Assembly: GCF_028372415.1 (NCBI RefSeq)
Contig: NC_092879.1
Location: 92,287,741 to 92,351,740 of the forward strand
Reading direction: 5' to 3'
Source of the DNA: Notamacropus eugenii
Taxonomy: Eukaryota; Chordata; Mammalia; Diprotodontia; Macropodidae
Length of the DNA stretch: 64,000 nucleotides
Positions 23,201-34,625 of the stretch are shown here, one piece after another. A model generated the notes under the pieces. The model was not told the DNA's origin and searched no databases. It worked only from the letters and a program-made list of their open reading frames with translations. The position numbers and the translations under genes are program-made. Positions within the stretch are counted from its first letter, which is position 1. Every line of letters begins with the position of its first letter.

Positions 23201-23905
23201 AGTTGACCTCAAGGCCCACAAACTTGTCCAGAGTGGGCCTGAAACACATTAAAATGCTATTGGAAAATATTGAAAAAAAGAAATAAAAATCCAAGATAGC
23301 TGATATGAATTCATGGTCTTTGAAGTCGATCTGAGGCAGCAGGCATGTTCCTATTGGATGTTGACACTCCATTGTCAGCAGAAGTCAGGTTTCGGGCTAA
23401 ATGGAGTTTTGGGAGTTGTCACTGTCATTACTGTCCCCATCTGGGTAGCAGATGAGCTCCCAGACGGTGAGAACAGGAGGCAGCTAAAACTCTGGAGGCT
23501 AGACTTGATGGCCGAGCCAGTGGAAGAAATACCATCACACGAGTCAGTGTCAGAAAGACAAGGTCCCACCACCAGGGATCAGGGAGAGGATTCCAAGGAG
23601 ATGGCACCAGGGGCATCCAGGCAGCTGGAGTGACTCCAGTAGGGCCCGAACAAAGAACAGAGACTTGGAGCTCTTTGGAGAAGTTTCAGTACAGCAATGA
23701 GGACAGTAGTGCGGGGAGTGTGGGTGGGCGGGGGGAGGAAAGAGAGATATAAATGCTAGCGTCCAGGCTCAGAGAACATTAGGCCCACTGCCCACTGCCC
23801 ACGTCATTGAAGAGTCATAATATTAGTCACTTGCTCACTCAGTCATTCATTTCATTAGCATGTACTGAGCTCTCACAAGTCTCTTTGGCCACACTAAACC
23901 TGACA
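23201..23905. other. intergenic, no feature seen
   Basis: Includes a G-rich patch at 23725-23737. No gene or recognisable repeat. Confidence 0.35.
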
Positions 23906-23907
23906 AC

Positions 23908-24262
23908 AACAGTTCTCAAAGGGCCCCCTGGGGGTCCCCCTTTCTGAAAGTCTGACAAGGGCAAAACAATTCTCATAACTAGACTAAGGCATTCTAATGT
24001 CTAACACAGTAAATAGGAATAGATATAACCCACACAAATAAAAACTCTTTGTGAGGCAGGTATACCTCAGTCATTTTTAAGAGTATAAAGAGATGAGCAG
24101 TAGATAGAGCACCAGCCCTAGAATCAGTAGTACCCGAGTTCATATCCAGCCTCAGATACTTACTAGCTGTGTCACCCTGGGCAAGTCACTTAACCTGTCT
24201 GCCTCGAAAAAAAAATGTGTAAAGGGATCCTGAGACCAAAAGGTTCGAGAACTACTGCTCTG
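23908..24262. repeat. possible hAT (Charlie/MER-type) remnant interrupted by a SINE
   Basis: The left edge 'cagttctcaaagggccccctggggg' and right edge 'aaaaggttcgagaactactg' are imperfect inverted termini of the CAGTGGTTCTCAAA type. A sense SINE at 24088-24212 interrupts it. Confidence 0.4.
24088..24212 (+). mobile_element. tRNA-derived SINE, sense
   Basis: 'gcagtagatagagcaccagccctag', 'gagttcatatccagcctcag', 'tagctgtgtcaccctgggcaag', 'cacttaacctgtctgcctcg' and an A9 tail. Confidence 0.75.
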
Positions 24263-24267
24263 AGTAA

Positions 24268-24490
24268 TAGGGGAAATTAGATGGTACAGTGAACCTGGAG
24301 TCAGGAAGTCCTGAGTTCAAATCCAGCCTGGGATCCTCAATAGCACTGTGACCCTGGGCAAGCCATTTAATCTCTGTCTGCCTCAGATCCCTCATCTATA
24401 AAATGAGGAAGGTAATAGCACCTACTTTCCAGGATTATGAGGAGAAAATGAGATGTTTGTAAATGCCATTGCTATTATCATATGGGGAGA
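24268..24490 (+). mobile_element. CORE-SINE, sense
   Basis: 'agatggtacagtgaacctggagtcagg', 'gagttcaaatccagcctggg', 'gtgaccctgggcaagcc', 'ctcatctataaaatgagg' and the core tail. Confidence 0.7.
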
Positions 24491-25460
24491 AAATAGAAGG
24501 GGCAAATTAGCTACTAATGGCTTCCCCTCACTAACAATCAGGGCTGAATTAAAACAGATGATAAACGTGGTCCCCTTGTTTTCCTGTTGTACATTATATA
24601 TCATCTTCTGATACCTTAGCTACTTCATGTTTCCCAATTTCCAAAGCTAGGCAGAGAAGGCAAAGGATCCATAACTATAGTGCCCCATCTTGGCCATTGC
24701 GAATGAGATGAGGCCCCCTACTGTCCTTTTTTTGGCGATGAAGGCGAATATGGGCACAGAACCTATCAGCTGCTTTTGTTTAACTGGCCTACTGAATTTT
24801 ATGGGCTCTATCCAGAGATGACTGGGTTGTAAAAAGCAAGAACGCGTGAGGAAAACAAATTTGAAAAATCATTATTTTGCCACGTCACCCAGAAAACCTC
24901 CATCTGAGATGGCCACAGGCTCTCAGAGTGTTAGGTATACTACTGGCGGGGAGAGTGGAACATCCTGGTATTGGCAACACCGCTGAAAAAGGCTTTCTTG
25001 TTTCAGGAAGATCTTTCAGCCTCCACAGAAAACCACCGAGACGGGAGATTGAGACCTTCCAAAGCTCCACCCATGACAGTATCCCAGGCAAACTGGCTGT
25101 ATTTATGCTTACCATTCCATCACTTTCTAATGAAGTCTTTTCATTATAAATCACAGAGACAAAATGAAGGGCTTTTTCCTCCTTTCACTTTATAACTCGA
25201 TCTTATCCAACCAGGCCACTGTCTTCCTTTGCAAACTGGCAAGGTTTCTGAATCAGCTTGTACACAAACACATTATAACCTGTGCCTCCCAAGCAAAAGG
25301 CAAACCAGTGACTGATTCTCAAAGGGACTTCCACTGAAATGAACCAAAAAATGAAGGCACTGTAATCAGAGACTCCAAACAGGAAGCAATCCAAGGATTC
25401 CAAGTACATCCAAGTTGTCTCGGCCTGCCAAGAACAACATTCTATAGACTTTTCTGCAGT
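24491..25460. other. intergenic, no feature seen
   Basis: Unique-looking sequence. Short overlapping open frames on both strands at 24877-25195 show no family. Confidence 0.35.
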
Positions 25461-25464
25461 TACT

Positions 25465-25625
25465 TAGAAATCAGAGAATATCTGAGCTGAAAGAGACATT
25501 AGAGACCACCTAGTACAACCCCCTTTTACAAAGGAGGAAACTGAGGCCCAGAGAGGGGAAGAATCTTTCCCAAGATTCCAGATCTAGTGAGGAGCCAAGC
25601 TGAGCCTACTACCCAGCTCTCTGGA
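25465..25625 (-). repeat. MIR-like SINE
   Basis: 'tctgagctgaaagagacattagagaccacc ... ttttacaaaggaggaaactgaggccc' is the antisense MIR pattern. Confidence 0.5.
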
Positions 25626-25907
25626 CTCCTAGCCAAGCCTTAAATTGAACCCATATCTACAATTCAAAGGTAATACCAAAAGGTCAGTAATTCTCTACTC
25701 ACTACATGAATAACTGGTTGCCTCAGTTTACCCCCCCCAAAAAAAAGTATGGAACTGAATCATTCCAAGGATAGCCTATCTCCCAACAGTGATGTACAAA
25801 GAAATCCCAGAGCAAGCAAGAAGCCCTCCCTTGTGCCCATTTCAGTTTGAAAACTACTAAATAATCTATTTCCATTTACTTCGAGGCTTATAAATTATTC
25901 CCTGAAG

Positions 25908-26162
25908 ACACTGGGCAGCTTGGTAGTATAGCACCGGGTCCAGAGGCAGGAAGGCTAAAGTTCAAATCCAGCCTCAGACACTGAGGAGCTGGGTGATTCC
26001 GGGCAAGTCACGTCAACTCTTTCTGCCACAGCTCCTTCAACCATAAAATGGGGATAATAAAAGCACCTACCCTCCTTGGATTGTTGTGAGGATCCAATGA
26101 GGTCATATTTGTAAAATGCTCAGCACATAGTAAGTGTTTAATAAATAATAAAAGGTAGCATT
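25908..26162 (+). mobile_element. CORE-SINE, sense
   Basis: 'ctgggcagcttggtagtatagc', 'agttcaaatccagcctcag', 'gggcaagtcacgtc', 'aaaatggggataataaaagcacctac', 'ttgttgtgaggatccaatg' and the end 'agtaagtgtttaataaataat'. Confidence 0.75.
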
Positions 26163-26509
26163 TCTATAGATTTGCCCACCCAGGGGGTAAAGTGCTGGGG
26201 CAGCTGACAGAAAACCATCTAAGGGGAGAGCCTAACTTCTCTGAAAGAACTGTAATAAAAGTTATTATTTCACACTATTAAATCTGGCTACATGAAAAGG
26301 AAGAGTTAGGGGTTTTTTAAGATAACATTTTGTGAAGAAATGAAAAAAGTTCTCTCTCTCCTGGTCAAGAGATGGGGACCATGGGTATGAAACGGTCAAA
26401 CACAGCAGATAAGGGGAGGAAGGACTTCTCCTAAACCTTCTTCTTTGTTACAAAGGATCATTATAGGATTGGGGGGATGGGTGGAATGTACAGATCCAGA
26501 AAAGACTGA

Positions 26510-26812
26510 TGTAAAAAAAAAAGGGAGAGACAGAGTCAGATAGGGAGGCAGAGATAAAGAGAGAGGGAGAGACAGAAAGGGAGGGAGGGACACAGAGACA
26601 GAGAGAGGGACAGAGACAGAGAGGGAGGGAGAGACACAGAGAGAGGGAGACAGAGACAGAAAGGGAGGGAGAGACACAGAGACAGAGAGAGGGAGACAGA
26701 GACAGAGAGGAAGAGGAAGAGACAGAGTAAAAAGAGACAGGGAGGGAGAGACAGAGACAGGAAAAGAGAAACAGAGAGGGAGACACAGAGAGGGAGAGAC
26801 AGACAGAGAGCA
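26510..26812 (+). repeat. polypurine (GAGACA/GAGGGA)n low-complexity tract
   Basis: About 300 bases almost purely of A and G, plus C only in gagacag units. On the minus strand it yields Ser/Leu/Pro-rich open frames (26396-26900), which are artefacts of the repeat. Confidence 0.95.
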
Positions 26813-26910
26813 CGAGTGAAAAGCAACCAGCTCCCCTGGCAGATTTCCTAAAAGTTTCGATAAAAAACATATCCAATACAGCTAATATTTTTGAGGACAA
26901 AAGTCAACCA

Positions 26911-29900
26911 TTTATTGGATATTTAGACAAAAGAATTCCTATTTATTGGCCCAAAACACAAATCAACACACAAGCATACAAGGCAAAGGAGAACATAATA
27001 CTGCCGATTAAATCATGCCAACGTCGTTGGGAAATATTAGCAGCTAAGGCTACTGGAAACAACCACTATCCTACAAGTCCCTCAGGGAAAAACAATTCAC
27101 TACAGCATAATTCAGAATGAAGTAAGGCCTTTCTAAGAACAAAAAGGAGAGAAAAGTCTACAAAATGATTACAACATCTTGATTTAGGAGACAAAGGAAA
27201 GAACGGGCAGGCCGCGGAGCCCTGGTCAAGCACAGAACACAAGTGTCTTCAGGGAGTCAGGTAGGTCAGAGAACCCAAAGCACCACTTGGCAGTGAGGAC
27301 GAGGGAGGGGTCCATGTGCAGACAGCCCCAGGTCAGGCCCCAGACTGCACCCTACTACCCGGAGCTCTGTGCCCAGCAGAGTCTGCTGCAAATCACACAA
27401 ACAAGAGAAGCTCTGCTGGGCACGGGGCTCACCTTCCCCAGCCACAGAAGATTGTTTGGCACCAAAGAGGAGGAGGGTTATATATTCAGACGATCTCAAG
27501 GTCGGTCACAGGGAGGGACAACAGGACTGCAGAGCCCGGCCTGTAGGAAAGAGACACGTAGAGAAAAGCAGGTCACAGGCCCAAAGGCATACAGCCACTA
27601 CCCACAATACACATTGTGTTAGCTTAACATGACTTTTAATGTTCCCCCAGCCTCGAAAACTGAGTTGGGGGAGGCGAATGGTGGAGAAGTCATAACTGCC
27701 AGGTCTTGATTGGATCAGTCTCTTCATACAATTTTTCAGCACTTTGCATATTGAAGGCCGTGAAGGATTTTCCAAGGAAGGGAGGTGAGGATAATATCCT
27801 AAAGCTAATGAAAAGAAAAGAACAAGAAATCAATGTTACTTGCCTCCCACCTTCCTTGTACATCACCGCCCTTTACACCCTCTCCATTCCAGTCCAATCG
27901 GCCTCCCAGAAAGGCTCCAAGCTTGGTGTTCCATCTCCAGCCTCCATGCCTTTGAACAGGCTATGTCCCACACACACAACACACTCCCTCCTCGCCCCAT
28001 CTCTTTTTAGTCTTTTAGACTCCCTGGCTTCCCCCAGTCTCAATTCTATGGGAATCCTTTCCTGATCCCCTTCCTTAGTGGTCAGTGGTCTCTCCCTCCT
28101 CCTGCTCCAACCAGCTTGTGTATAACCTGTCTGTCTGTAGGCAGTATTCCCTGTCATCCCCACCCCCACCCCTGCCCAGGAGAACAGAAGGTCCCAGAGG
28201 ATCGGCCCTTTTCACTTCTGTCTGTCTCCCTGGTGCCTGGTAACATGTTGGACACACAGTAGGTGCTTAATTAATGTACTGAATTTGAAAGTGGTAGCTT
28301 TCTATACCTGGTCTCATCATCAAAAAGTTTTATTAAGCACCTAATGAGTCACAGCGCACCGGATGGGCTGCCCATGTCCAGTCCCTGCCTCCTGGTGGCT
28401 TATGACCTAAAGACCACCCTGGCGGATATAAACACAGAAAGGGCAGAAAGATGAAAATACACGCAATGAATCCATATAAATCTCAGCCGGAAAGCTGAGT
28501 AAAGGTCCATTACACAAAGCCATCAGGGACAGCAGCAGCACACTGAGCAAAAGACACCCTTGGTGAGCAGAAAATGGAGACAGCAAAGCCAAACAACCCA
28601 CCCTGCCCCTACCCCTGCTGCTCCCAACCACCACAGCAGGCCCCAAGTGCTAAGACAGATGGGGAAACTCTAACCCTGGAGAGGCACCTGGGACCCAGGC
28701 TGGCCCCACAGACCACCAAGAATTTGGGCTGGGGGAGTTGGGAGGGATCTCTGTTTGTAGCAGCCAATAGCAATCATGCCCCTAATTGGGTCTCTTCTCT
28801 CAGCCGTGGTCCTGCTCCTCTGCTGCCCTCAGAGGCATCTTTGGGGGAAAGGCTGGGGCTGAGGGGTCTCACAAGTGATAGACCTGAAACGTCTGCCAGA
28901 GAGCAGGCCCAGGTTTGTCAAGACTGTGACCTCCCCCAGGCTCTTCTGGCCTGGCAGTTTACCTTCCACATGTGTGGGTATGAGAGGCTACTGCAGGAAG
29001 TTTCCTGGGTGCACATACCCAAGTGCTTGTAAGAGGAAAAATACAGACCCCTGTGGGCCCCCATACTGGAAACTATCTTGGTTCATACTAGAGGAAAATG
29101 AAACTTGGACCAGTTACTACAGGGACACCTTTGTTGGTACTCTGGAGCAGGAACAGAGAAGATTCTGCCAGTGCACCTGTCTGATCAGAAGGAAGAAGCT
29201 CTATCTTCCAAGTTTAGGAAGGCCCAGAGGCAGCATTTTCAGAGCTAGGATTGTAACCTCTATCAGCTGCTTACAGAACCTCAGGCAGGCCCAGTGGCCT
29301 CTCTGTGTCCTTGATGCAGCTTTTCAGTTCCAAAACTCCTACAGTGGAGCTGATATCTTTCCTCCTGGTCTAGCAAAAAGGCTACTCAATCATTTCCCCA
29401 AGTAATTAACCAACTTAGTACAATGGGCCCAGCTCTCTTGCAGAGAAACTGATCAACAGAAACAGTGCGCAGCACTGCCCAAGCTCCCGGCAGAGCAGCA
29501 GAGCTGGGCTGGGGGTGATGGGAATTAGAGTGGGTAGGGATGAGGGAGGACCAATGCACCTCAGAGCCTCAAGATCCCTCCCAGTGGACAGGCCCAGAGT
29601 CAGTTCCCTTCAGCCAAAGGCATAATAGCAGGACCACTTTTTTAAGTAGCGGGTCATTTAATGCAAGGCTTCATTTCTTTCAGTTCCCTACACCAAGACC
29701 ATCAGGTATAAACAAAAGGCCCACTAGGTAAGCGCATGCATAAATGGGCAGATCTAACCATGCACAGCATGCACCCATAAGGCAAGACTAAGGAGGTAAG
29801 ACTTTCTTTACAAACCACCCAGGACATTCAAGTTGGTTGATTTAGAATCACAGTTTATGTGGGCAGAACTTCAACAAACTCCACTGGCAGGCTGGCTGGC

Positions 29901-30068
29901 AGGCAAGCCCAAGGCCCTAATGACCCAGGGCTGCGCCAGGCTCCATGGCAGGGCCTCACACAATCCATAGCACTTCTGGCCATGGATGCACACAAAGACA
30001 CTAGAACAGCTACCAGGACCAAAGAGACATACCTTGGTCAGAGAAGTACGGAACCGTCAGTCACCAGT
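26911..30068 (-). other. TSPAN6: TSPAN6 3' UTR and downstream flank (extent uncertain)
   Basis: Sequence after the TSPAN6 stop codon. Candidate polyadenylation signals on the minus strand are ATTAAA at 29662-29657 (about 410 bases of 3' UTR) and AATAAA at 28334-28329, 26947-26942 and 26916-26911 (about 3.1 kb). An L2-type LINE fragment in sense orientation occupies 27830-28300. Several open frames of 110-176 codons on the plus strand (for example 28574-29405) match nothing and have no splice context. Confidence 0.4.
27830..28300 (+). repeat. L2/L3-type LINE 3' fragment, sense
   Basis: 'ctttacaccctctccattccagtcc', 'gcctttgaacaggctatg', 'atcccttcc'-like tail and the end 'ggacacacagtaggtgcttaattaatg' follow the L2/L3 3' pattern. 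Confidence 0.55.
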
Positions 30069-30137
30069 TTACACGATCTCATATTGGTTATTTGTGATGG
30101 AACGCGAGAGACAACAGGCCAAAAATATACCGATCAA
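30069..30137 (-). CDS. TSPAN6: TSPAN6 coding exon 7 (end of TM4, cytoplasmic tail, stop)
   Basis: After acceptor ctctctttccag the exon reads LIGIFLACCLSRSITNNQ followed by YEIV and TAA (30071-30069). It completes the fourth membrane segment and gives the short cytoplasmic tail. The tail ends in the NNQYEIV that is typical of TSPAN6 and close to TSPAN7. Two cysteines (ACC) near the membrane edge are candidate palmitoylation sites, as in other tetraspanins. Phase 0 on entry. Confidence 0.97.
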   Translation of the reverse strand: MIGIFLACCLSRSITNNQYEIV

Positions 30138-30594
30138 CTGGAAAGAGAGCATGAGGGGAGTCAGACAAAAAGAAGAAGGAGCCCCAGGAATCCAAGAAGC
30201 ATCTGAGGTGGCCACATATTCCTTTCACAACACCTCATTTCCTGTGGGTGGTTCTGATTTGTTTGGTGTTTAATTTTGTTGAATAATCTGTGTAAAGCCT
30301 CACTAATCTGAGAGATAAGAATGCATCACTAAAACCCAATCCTGCAGGAGGAAACTTCTCACCATCCCTGTCCCTGGCAACAATCATTCAAAGAAAAACC
30401 CTCCCAAGTCAGAGAAGGTTCCAGAAAAGAGAGGTCAGTGGTACATGGTACCTCTTTTCTTACTCTGAGAAGTCAAAAAAGACCCGGGACGCAAAGTCAA
30501 GAACTCAGAACAAATATACCTCTCTAGAGACTAAGTGTTCCAGACCAAAGAACCACAGGCAAGAAAGGTCTTGTTGGCCTTCTGTGGAACCAAA

Positions 30595-30880
30595 GAACCG
30601 GAAACAAAGTGGGCACCCATTGATTAGGGAATGGCAGAACCTATGAAGGAATGTTATTGGGTGGTAAAAAATGATGAAGGTGAGGAACTCAGAAAAACAT
30701 GAGAAGATCTAGACAAACTGATGAAATGAGTACAATCGGAGAACAATTCATGGAATAATTAAAAAATACAAATGAAAGCTCAGTAAGAAGAGGTGGAACT
30801 CTGAGCAAACGCAATGATCAGGACAGGTCCTGGCAAAAGGAGAATATCACTTCTTTCCATCCTCTCGGCAGAATGTTGAG
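30595..30880 (+). repeat. L1 3' fragment
   Basis: 'cacccattgattagggaatggcag', 'gaatgttattgggtggtaaaaaatgatgaagg' and 'gacaaactgatgaaatgag' match the L1 ORF2 end and tail. Confidence 0.65.
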
Positions 30881-31319
30881 CCAGTTACTGTAAACAGAGA
30901 CAGACAAGGTCACTTGCTCTGTGGGGGATGGGAGGTGCTTAACTGTTTGTCTTTTTGATAAAGCAAAGTTCAATTCCATGGGAGTTTTCCAGGAAAGACT
31001 TGGAGGTCAAAATCCAAATCTTTTCAATACAACTGATTTTTCAGAAGGAAGAAGAGCTGAGAACAATCATCTCGATGCAAGAGAAGTAGGGACAGATTGT
31101 CTGAAAAGAGCCACACTACTGAGGATCTGGGAGGACAGACACAGGAAGTCACAAGGAAATTTGGTGTGACTGGGGAAGGTAGGACAGAGCGAAAGGCAAA
31201 GCCTGGGAGTGGTGGCCAACTGGCATACGGCTACCTCAGCTTTTATACTGGGGAAAGGAACATCTGCTTTATCAAAAGAAACCTCTCTGAACCAGCTCTA
31301 ATTATATAATAATCATGTA

Positions 31320-31592
31320 TTATTATTAATAATGATGATGATGATAAGGGGTAGCATTTATCTAGTGCTTTAGGTTTACAAAGCACTTCACAAATATTAT
31401 CTCATTGGATCCTCACAACAACCCTAGGAGATAGGTCCTATTATTATCCCCATTTTATAGACAAGGAAACTGAGGCAGTCAAAGGCTAAGTGACTTGCCC
31501 AGGGTCACATAGCTAAAAAGTGTCTGAAGTTGGATTTGAACTCAGGTCTTCCTGCCTCCTGGCCCAGAGCTCTACCCACTACAGCTCACCTA
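31320..31592 (-). mobile_element. CORE-SINE
   Basis: Complete antisense order: 'gtagcatttatctagtgctttagg', 'aaatattatctcattggatcctcac', 'ccattttatagacaaggaaactgagg', 'tgacttgcccagggtcacatagc', 'gatttgaactcaggtcttcc' and a decayed head. Confidence 0.85.
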
Positions 31593-31594
31593 TA

Positions 31595-31925
31595 TATGAC
31601 TGTAATGGCACATAATTGCACCACAAGAAACCATGACTGAGGAATCCAGAGAACCCTGGAAAGACTTGTAGAAATCAATGCCAAATGGGGTGTACAGAGC
31701 CAGGAGAATAATTTGCACAATGAGCACGGTAATGAAAAGGACAAGAACTCTGAAAGCCACGGCAGCTCTGCTCAACGCAGGAGTCCACATGACTCTAACC
31801 AACTGGAAAAGTTGATTTCTGCAGAACTCCTATCTCTTGGCAGTGAGGTGGTGGATTCTGGGTGAGAATAAGGCTTATCTTGTCAGATGGAGCCAATGAG
31901 TGAGTTTGTTTTTCTTGAATTTCCT
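31595..31925 (+). repeat. L1 3' fragment
   Basis: 'gactgaggaatccagagaaccctgg', 'gacttgtagaaatcaatgcc', 'ggcagtgaggtggtggattctggg' and 'gccaatgagtgagtttgtttttcttg' follow the L1 3' pattern also seen at 14450-14690 and 44650-44920. Confidence 0.65.
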
Positions 31926-33349
31926 TCTTGATTACAAGGAAGTTGGGAGAGGCATGGGTATGGAGGGGAAATTATGAGCAAGCACCAGCAACAGTTTGGG
32001 GGTAAAAAGGTAACAAGAAAGTACTTTTATTTCGGGGGGGAGGGAAGCAAAATCTTCAGATCGAAAATTTAAGACCTTAGCCCTGAGCAAACAAGGGGAA
32101 AAGGGTTACACCACTTGAGTACCAGTAGTGTAGACCAAAGACAACATATGCCTATGCGCAACTCTCTGGGGAAGTTAGCGTCAAGGAACAAGGATAAGAG
32201 CTACATTCCAGGTTCTCTTGAAGTTAAGAGTCACCCCCCTTCCCCTGCCACCCGGGACAGGAGCTGCAGGATGACCAAAGCAAGCTCTGCAGCAGCATGG
32301 ACCTAGAAGGCCAGAAGCCTTGGCTTCCAATCCTAGCTCTGAAACTTCTTAGTTTATAACCCTGGTACAAGTCACCCAACCAACAGGCACTTCTAATGAC
32401 GTGTCAGTCACTGAGACCTGAGAAGCTCTACCTATAATGCCAAAAGGAGTCCCCATTCTAGGAATACTCCGGGCTGAGAAAATCATACCTTCTTTCTATC
32501 TCTATATAATCAAGTCCCTAAGTGGGGGATGGGGGGGGGGGGGAGAGACGATGATAGCTCTACCATCGGAGGTGTTTTAAGCACATTTGGGGATAATTCA
32601 TATCTTAAATTCTGGATCTGGACTTGTGGATGCACTGGTAGTGTCTGAGTTCACTGGTAGTGTCTGAATCCCAATTACATTCCGGAATTGTGTCTAATTA
32701 CAGGCAGAGACTAAAGCCACGCTCCTCAAGCTTGCCTTGTTCTGTGTGATTCTGGAAGGCTGCCCTAACCAAGAGGTACCAGTTCTATCTACCACAAACT
32801 GCTCTCAAAAGATGTGTGCAGGTGAAGGTGGCTCCAATCTGGGGGGAAGAAGAAAGGGCTGCTCTGCTGTTTTTTAAAGAATAATCATGGGGAAAGAATG
32901 AGGGAAAATAGAACAGGAATTCAGAGAACAGTCAGCTATTTCCTCTAGGTTTTCAGCATGCCACATAGGCCACCCATATGAGAAAACAGAAAGATAAGAC
33001 TCAAGATATCTAAAGGCTTCAACGGGGGAGAGAGGAGATCGAGATTTGCTTTTTTTTTTCTTTTTCTTTTCAAAACTCAGAAATCAGAATCCCAGACCAA
33101 ATGGCTCCAGCTCCATTAAGCACTTAATCCATAAAACAAACCTGACCTGAAAAATTTTGTCTGATCACCTTGTGTCAAGAAGAGAGTGTGCCACCTTTGA
33201 GGGAAAGGAAGGCCTGCTTCTGCCCGTACCTTGACTCGTAAACCATAGGCTGACCAACAGAAGGGTTCCAGCTTACTACAGATGCTACTGAGGCCCCAAG
33301 GAGGCCAAATAAAGAAGGGAAGCTCCCAAATATACAGCCAATCTCCATG

Positions 33350-33612
33350 GAGCAATAAAGAAATGGAAGGAAAGGGGGTGCCTATCGATTGGGGAATGAC
33401 TGAACTCTGTGGGATAAGACTACAAGGAATATCATTGCACCATAAGAAATGACAACTGTGAAGAATTACAATAAACTTGGGAAGGTAGGTATTAACTGAC
33501 ACAGAATGAAGTCAGAAGAACCAGAAGGACAATTTATACAAAAAGAAAAACAATGCAAAAGATTTCAGAACTCAGATCAAAATCATGACCAACCATGATT
33601 CCAGAGGACTGA
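33350..33612 (+). repeat. L1 3' fragment
   Basis: 'gtgcctatcgattggggaatgactgaac', 'atcattgcaccataagaaatgac' and 'gaagaaccagaaggacaatttatac' match the L1 ORF2 end and tail. Confidence 0.65.
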
Positions 33613-33624
33613 TAGTAAGGGGTT

Positions 33625-33875
33625 ATGTATAAGCATTTATATAGTGCCTACTATGTGTCAGGCACTGTGCTAAGCTGTTTACAGTCATTATCTCATCTGA
33701 GTCTCACAAACTCTGGGAGTTAGGTGCTATTATTACCCTCATTTTGACAAATGAGGAAACTGAGGCAAACAGAAGTGAAATGACTTGCCCAGGGTGAACA
33801 ATTGTCTGATGCCAAATTTGAACTTAGGTCTTCCTGACTCCAGGTCTCAGCACTTGGTGCACTGTGGCGCCCCCT
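33625..33875 (-). mobile_element. CORE-SINE
   Basis: 'taagcatttatatagtgcctactatgtgtcaggc', 'tgacaaatgaggaaactgaggc', 'tgacttgcccagggtg' and the head remnant 'gcactgtggcgccccc'. Confidence 0.8.
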
Positions 33876-34109
33876 AACTGCTTCTCAGCACTCTAAGCCC
33901 AAAATGAGGCCCATATTGCGGTGATGTGTTAAGGTTGTTTCCTTTTGACATCACTGCACTTGTTATAAAAAGGGTGGAGGAGGAGGAGAAGTCATTGAGA
34001 AGTGACTGTGACAAAGAAGAGCATGAATAAAACATTATTTTAAAAACTAAACTCCATTGTGGACAAGGAGAAAAAAGTAGGCAAAAGCCACTTCAGTCTA
34101 AGGACTCAC

Positions 34110-34193
34110 CTGGAAACAAGCAACTCCAAAGGAAATACCTGCTACGACACCCATTTCCGATTGCATAACAGTTGTTACTTTTACAAAACAGCC
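34110..34193 (-). CDS. TSPAN6: TSPAN6 coding exon 6 (last loop cysteine, start of TM4)
   Basis: 28 codons beginning GCFVKVTTVMQSEMGVVAG and ending VACFQ, in phase 0 at both ends (acceptor ...cttctag, donor gtgagt). Cys199 is the last of the six extracellular-loop cysteines. The fourth membrane segment starts at about residue 212 and continues into exon 7. Confidence 0.97.
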
Positions 34194-34484
34194 CTAGAAG
34201 GGAAACAAAAGAAAACAAGTCCAGCACAGGCCTCAGGCCTCCTCTTAAGCAGGGAGATCAGATGCAAGGTTTTCTTTGTGGGCCTAAAGGAGGGGGCCCT
34301 GGCAACAGTCATTGGCCATCCTCTTCCCAGAGGAGGGCCTTGACTTTCCAGAGAAGCCTGTCAAGGAAAAATGCCTTTCCCAACCTGGAGTATAGTTACC
34401 ATTCCATAGAAGTAAGACAAGGCACTTGATAACCACCCCTCAAACTGATCTTCCTGCCCCCCAACTTCCAAGATGGCCACCCAC

Positions 34485-34625
34485 CTCCTGATTCTGCTTC
34501 TTCAGATCCTTCCTATCAGCCCAAACACAGGTGTGAAACCTGCAGCAGCTCCGGGGAAAGCCTTTCTCAGCATAGTAGGCAGTAGTTTCCCAGTCTGTGG
34601 CACTCTGGACACCACAGCAGTGCAA
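34485..34625 (-). CDS. TSPAN6: TSPAN6 coding exon 5 (core of the large extracellular loop)
   Basis: 47 codons from LHCCGVQSATDWETTAYY to DLKKQNQE. It contains the tetraspanin hallmark CCG (153-155), then FPRSCC (SCC at 176-178) and the extra cysteine in FHTCVW (183), so the six-cysteine pattern of this group is complete. The acceptor is ctttttcag and the donor gtgggt. The second half (after SCC) differs most from human, as expected for the variable region that contacts partner proteins. Confidence 0.97.

Larger units (their letters stand above)
30138..34109 (-). other. TSPAN6: TSPAN6 intron 6 (repeat-rich)
   Basis: The 4-kb intron holds L1 3' fragments at about 30595-30880, 31595-31925 and 33350-33610, CORE-SINEs at 31320-31592 and 33625-33875, a MIR piece at 32310-32400, and a G-run at 32528-32543. 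A minus-strand open frame at 31590-31802 starts after a splice-like tttccag but lies in the L1 fragment and is not an exon. Confidence 0.85.

Noticed and set aside
26396-26900. Ser/Leu/Pro-rich minus-strand open frames
   Set aside because: Products of the polypurine simple repeat; no domain and no splice context.
28574-29405. Two long overlapping plus-strand frames antisense to the TSPAN6 3' region
   Set aside because: No protein similarity that I recognise, and no conserved splice pattern.
31590-31802. Minus-strand open frame after a tttccag acceptor, with LSRA at the position expected for TSPAN6 exon 7
   Set aside because: The real exon 7 (ending NNQYEIV and TAA) is at 30137-30069. This frame lies in the antisense of an L1 3' fragment whose sense sequence matches the ones at 14.5 and 44.7 kb.
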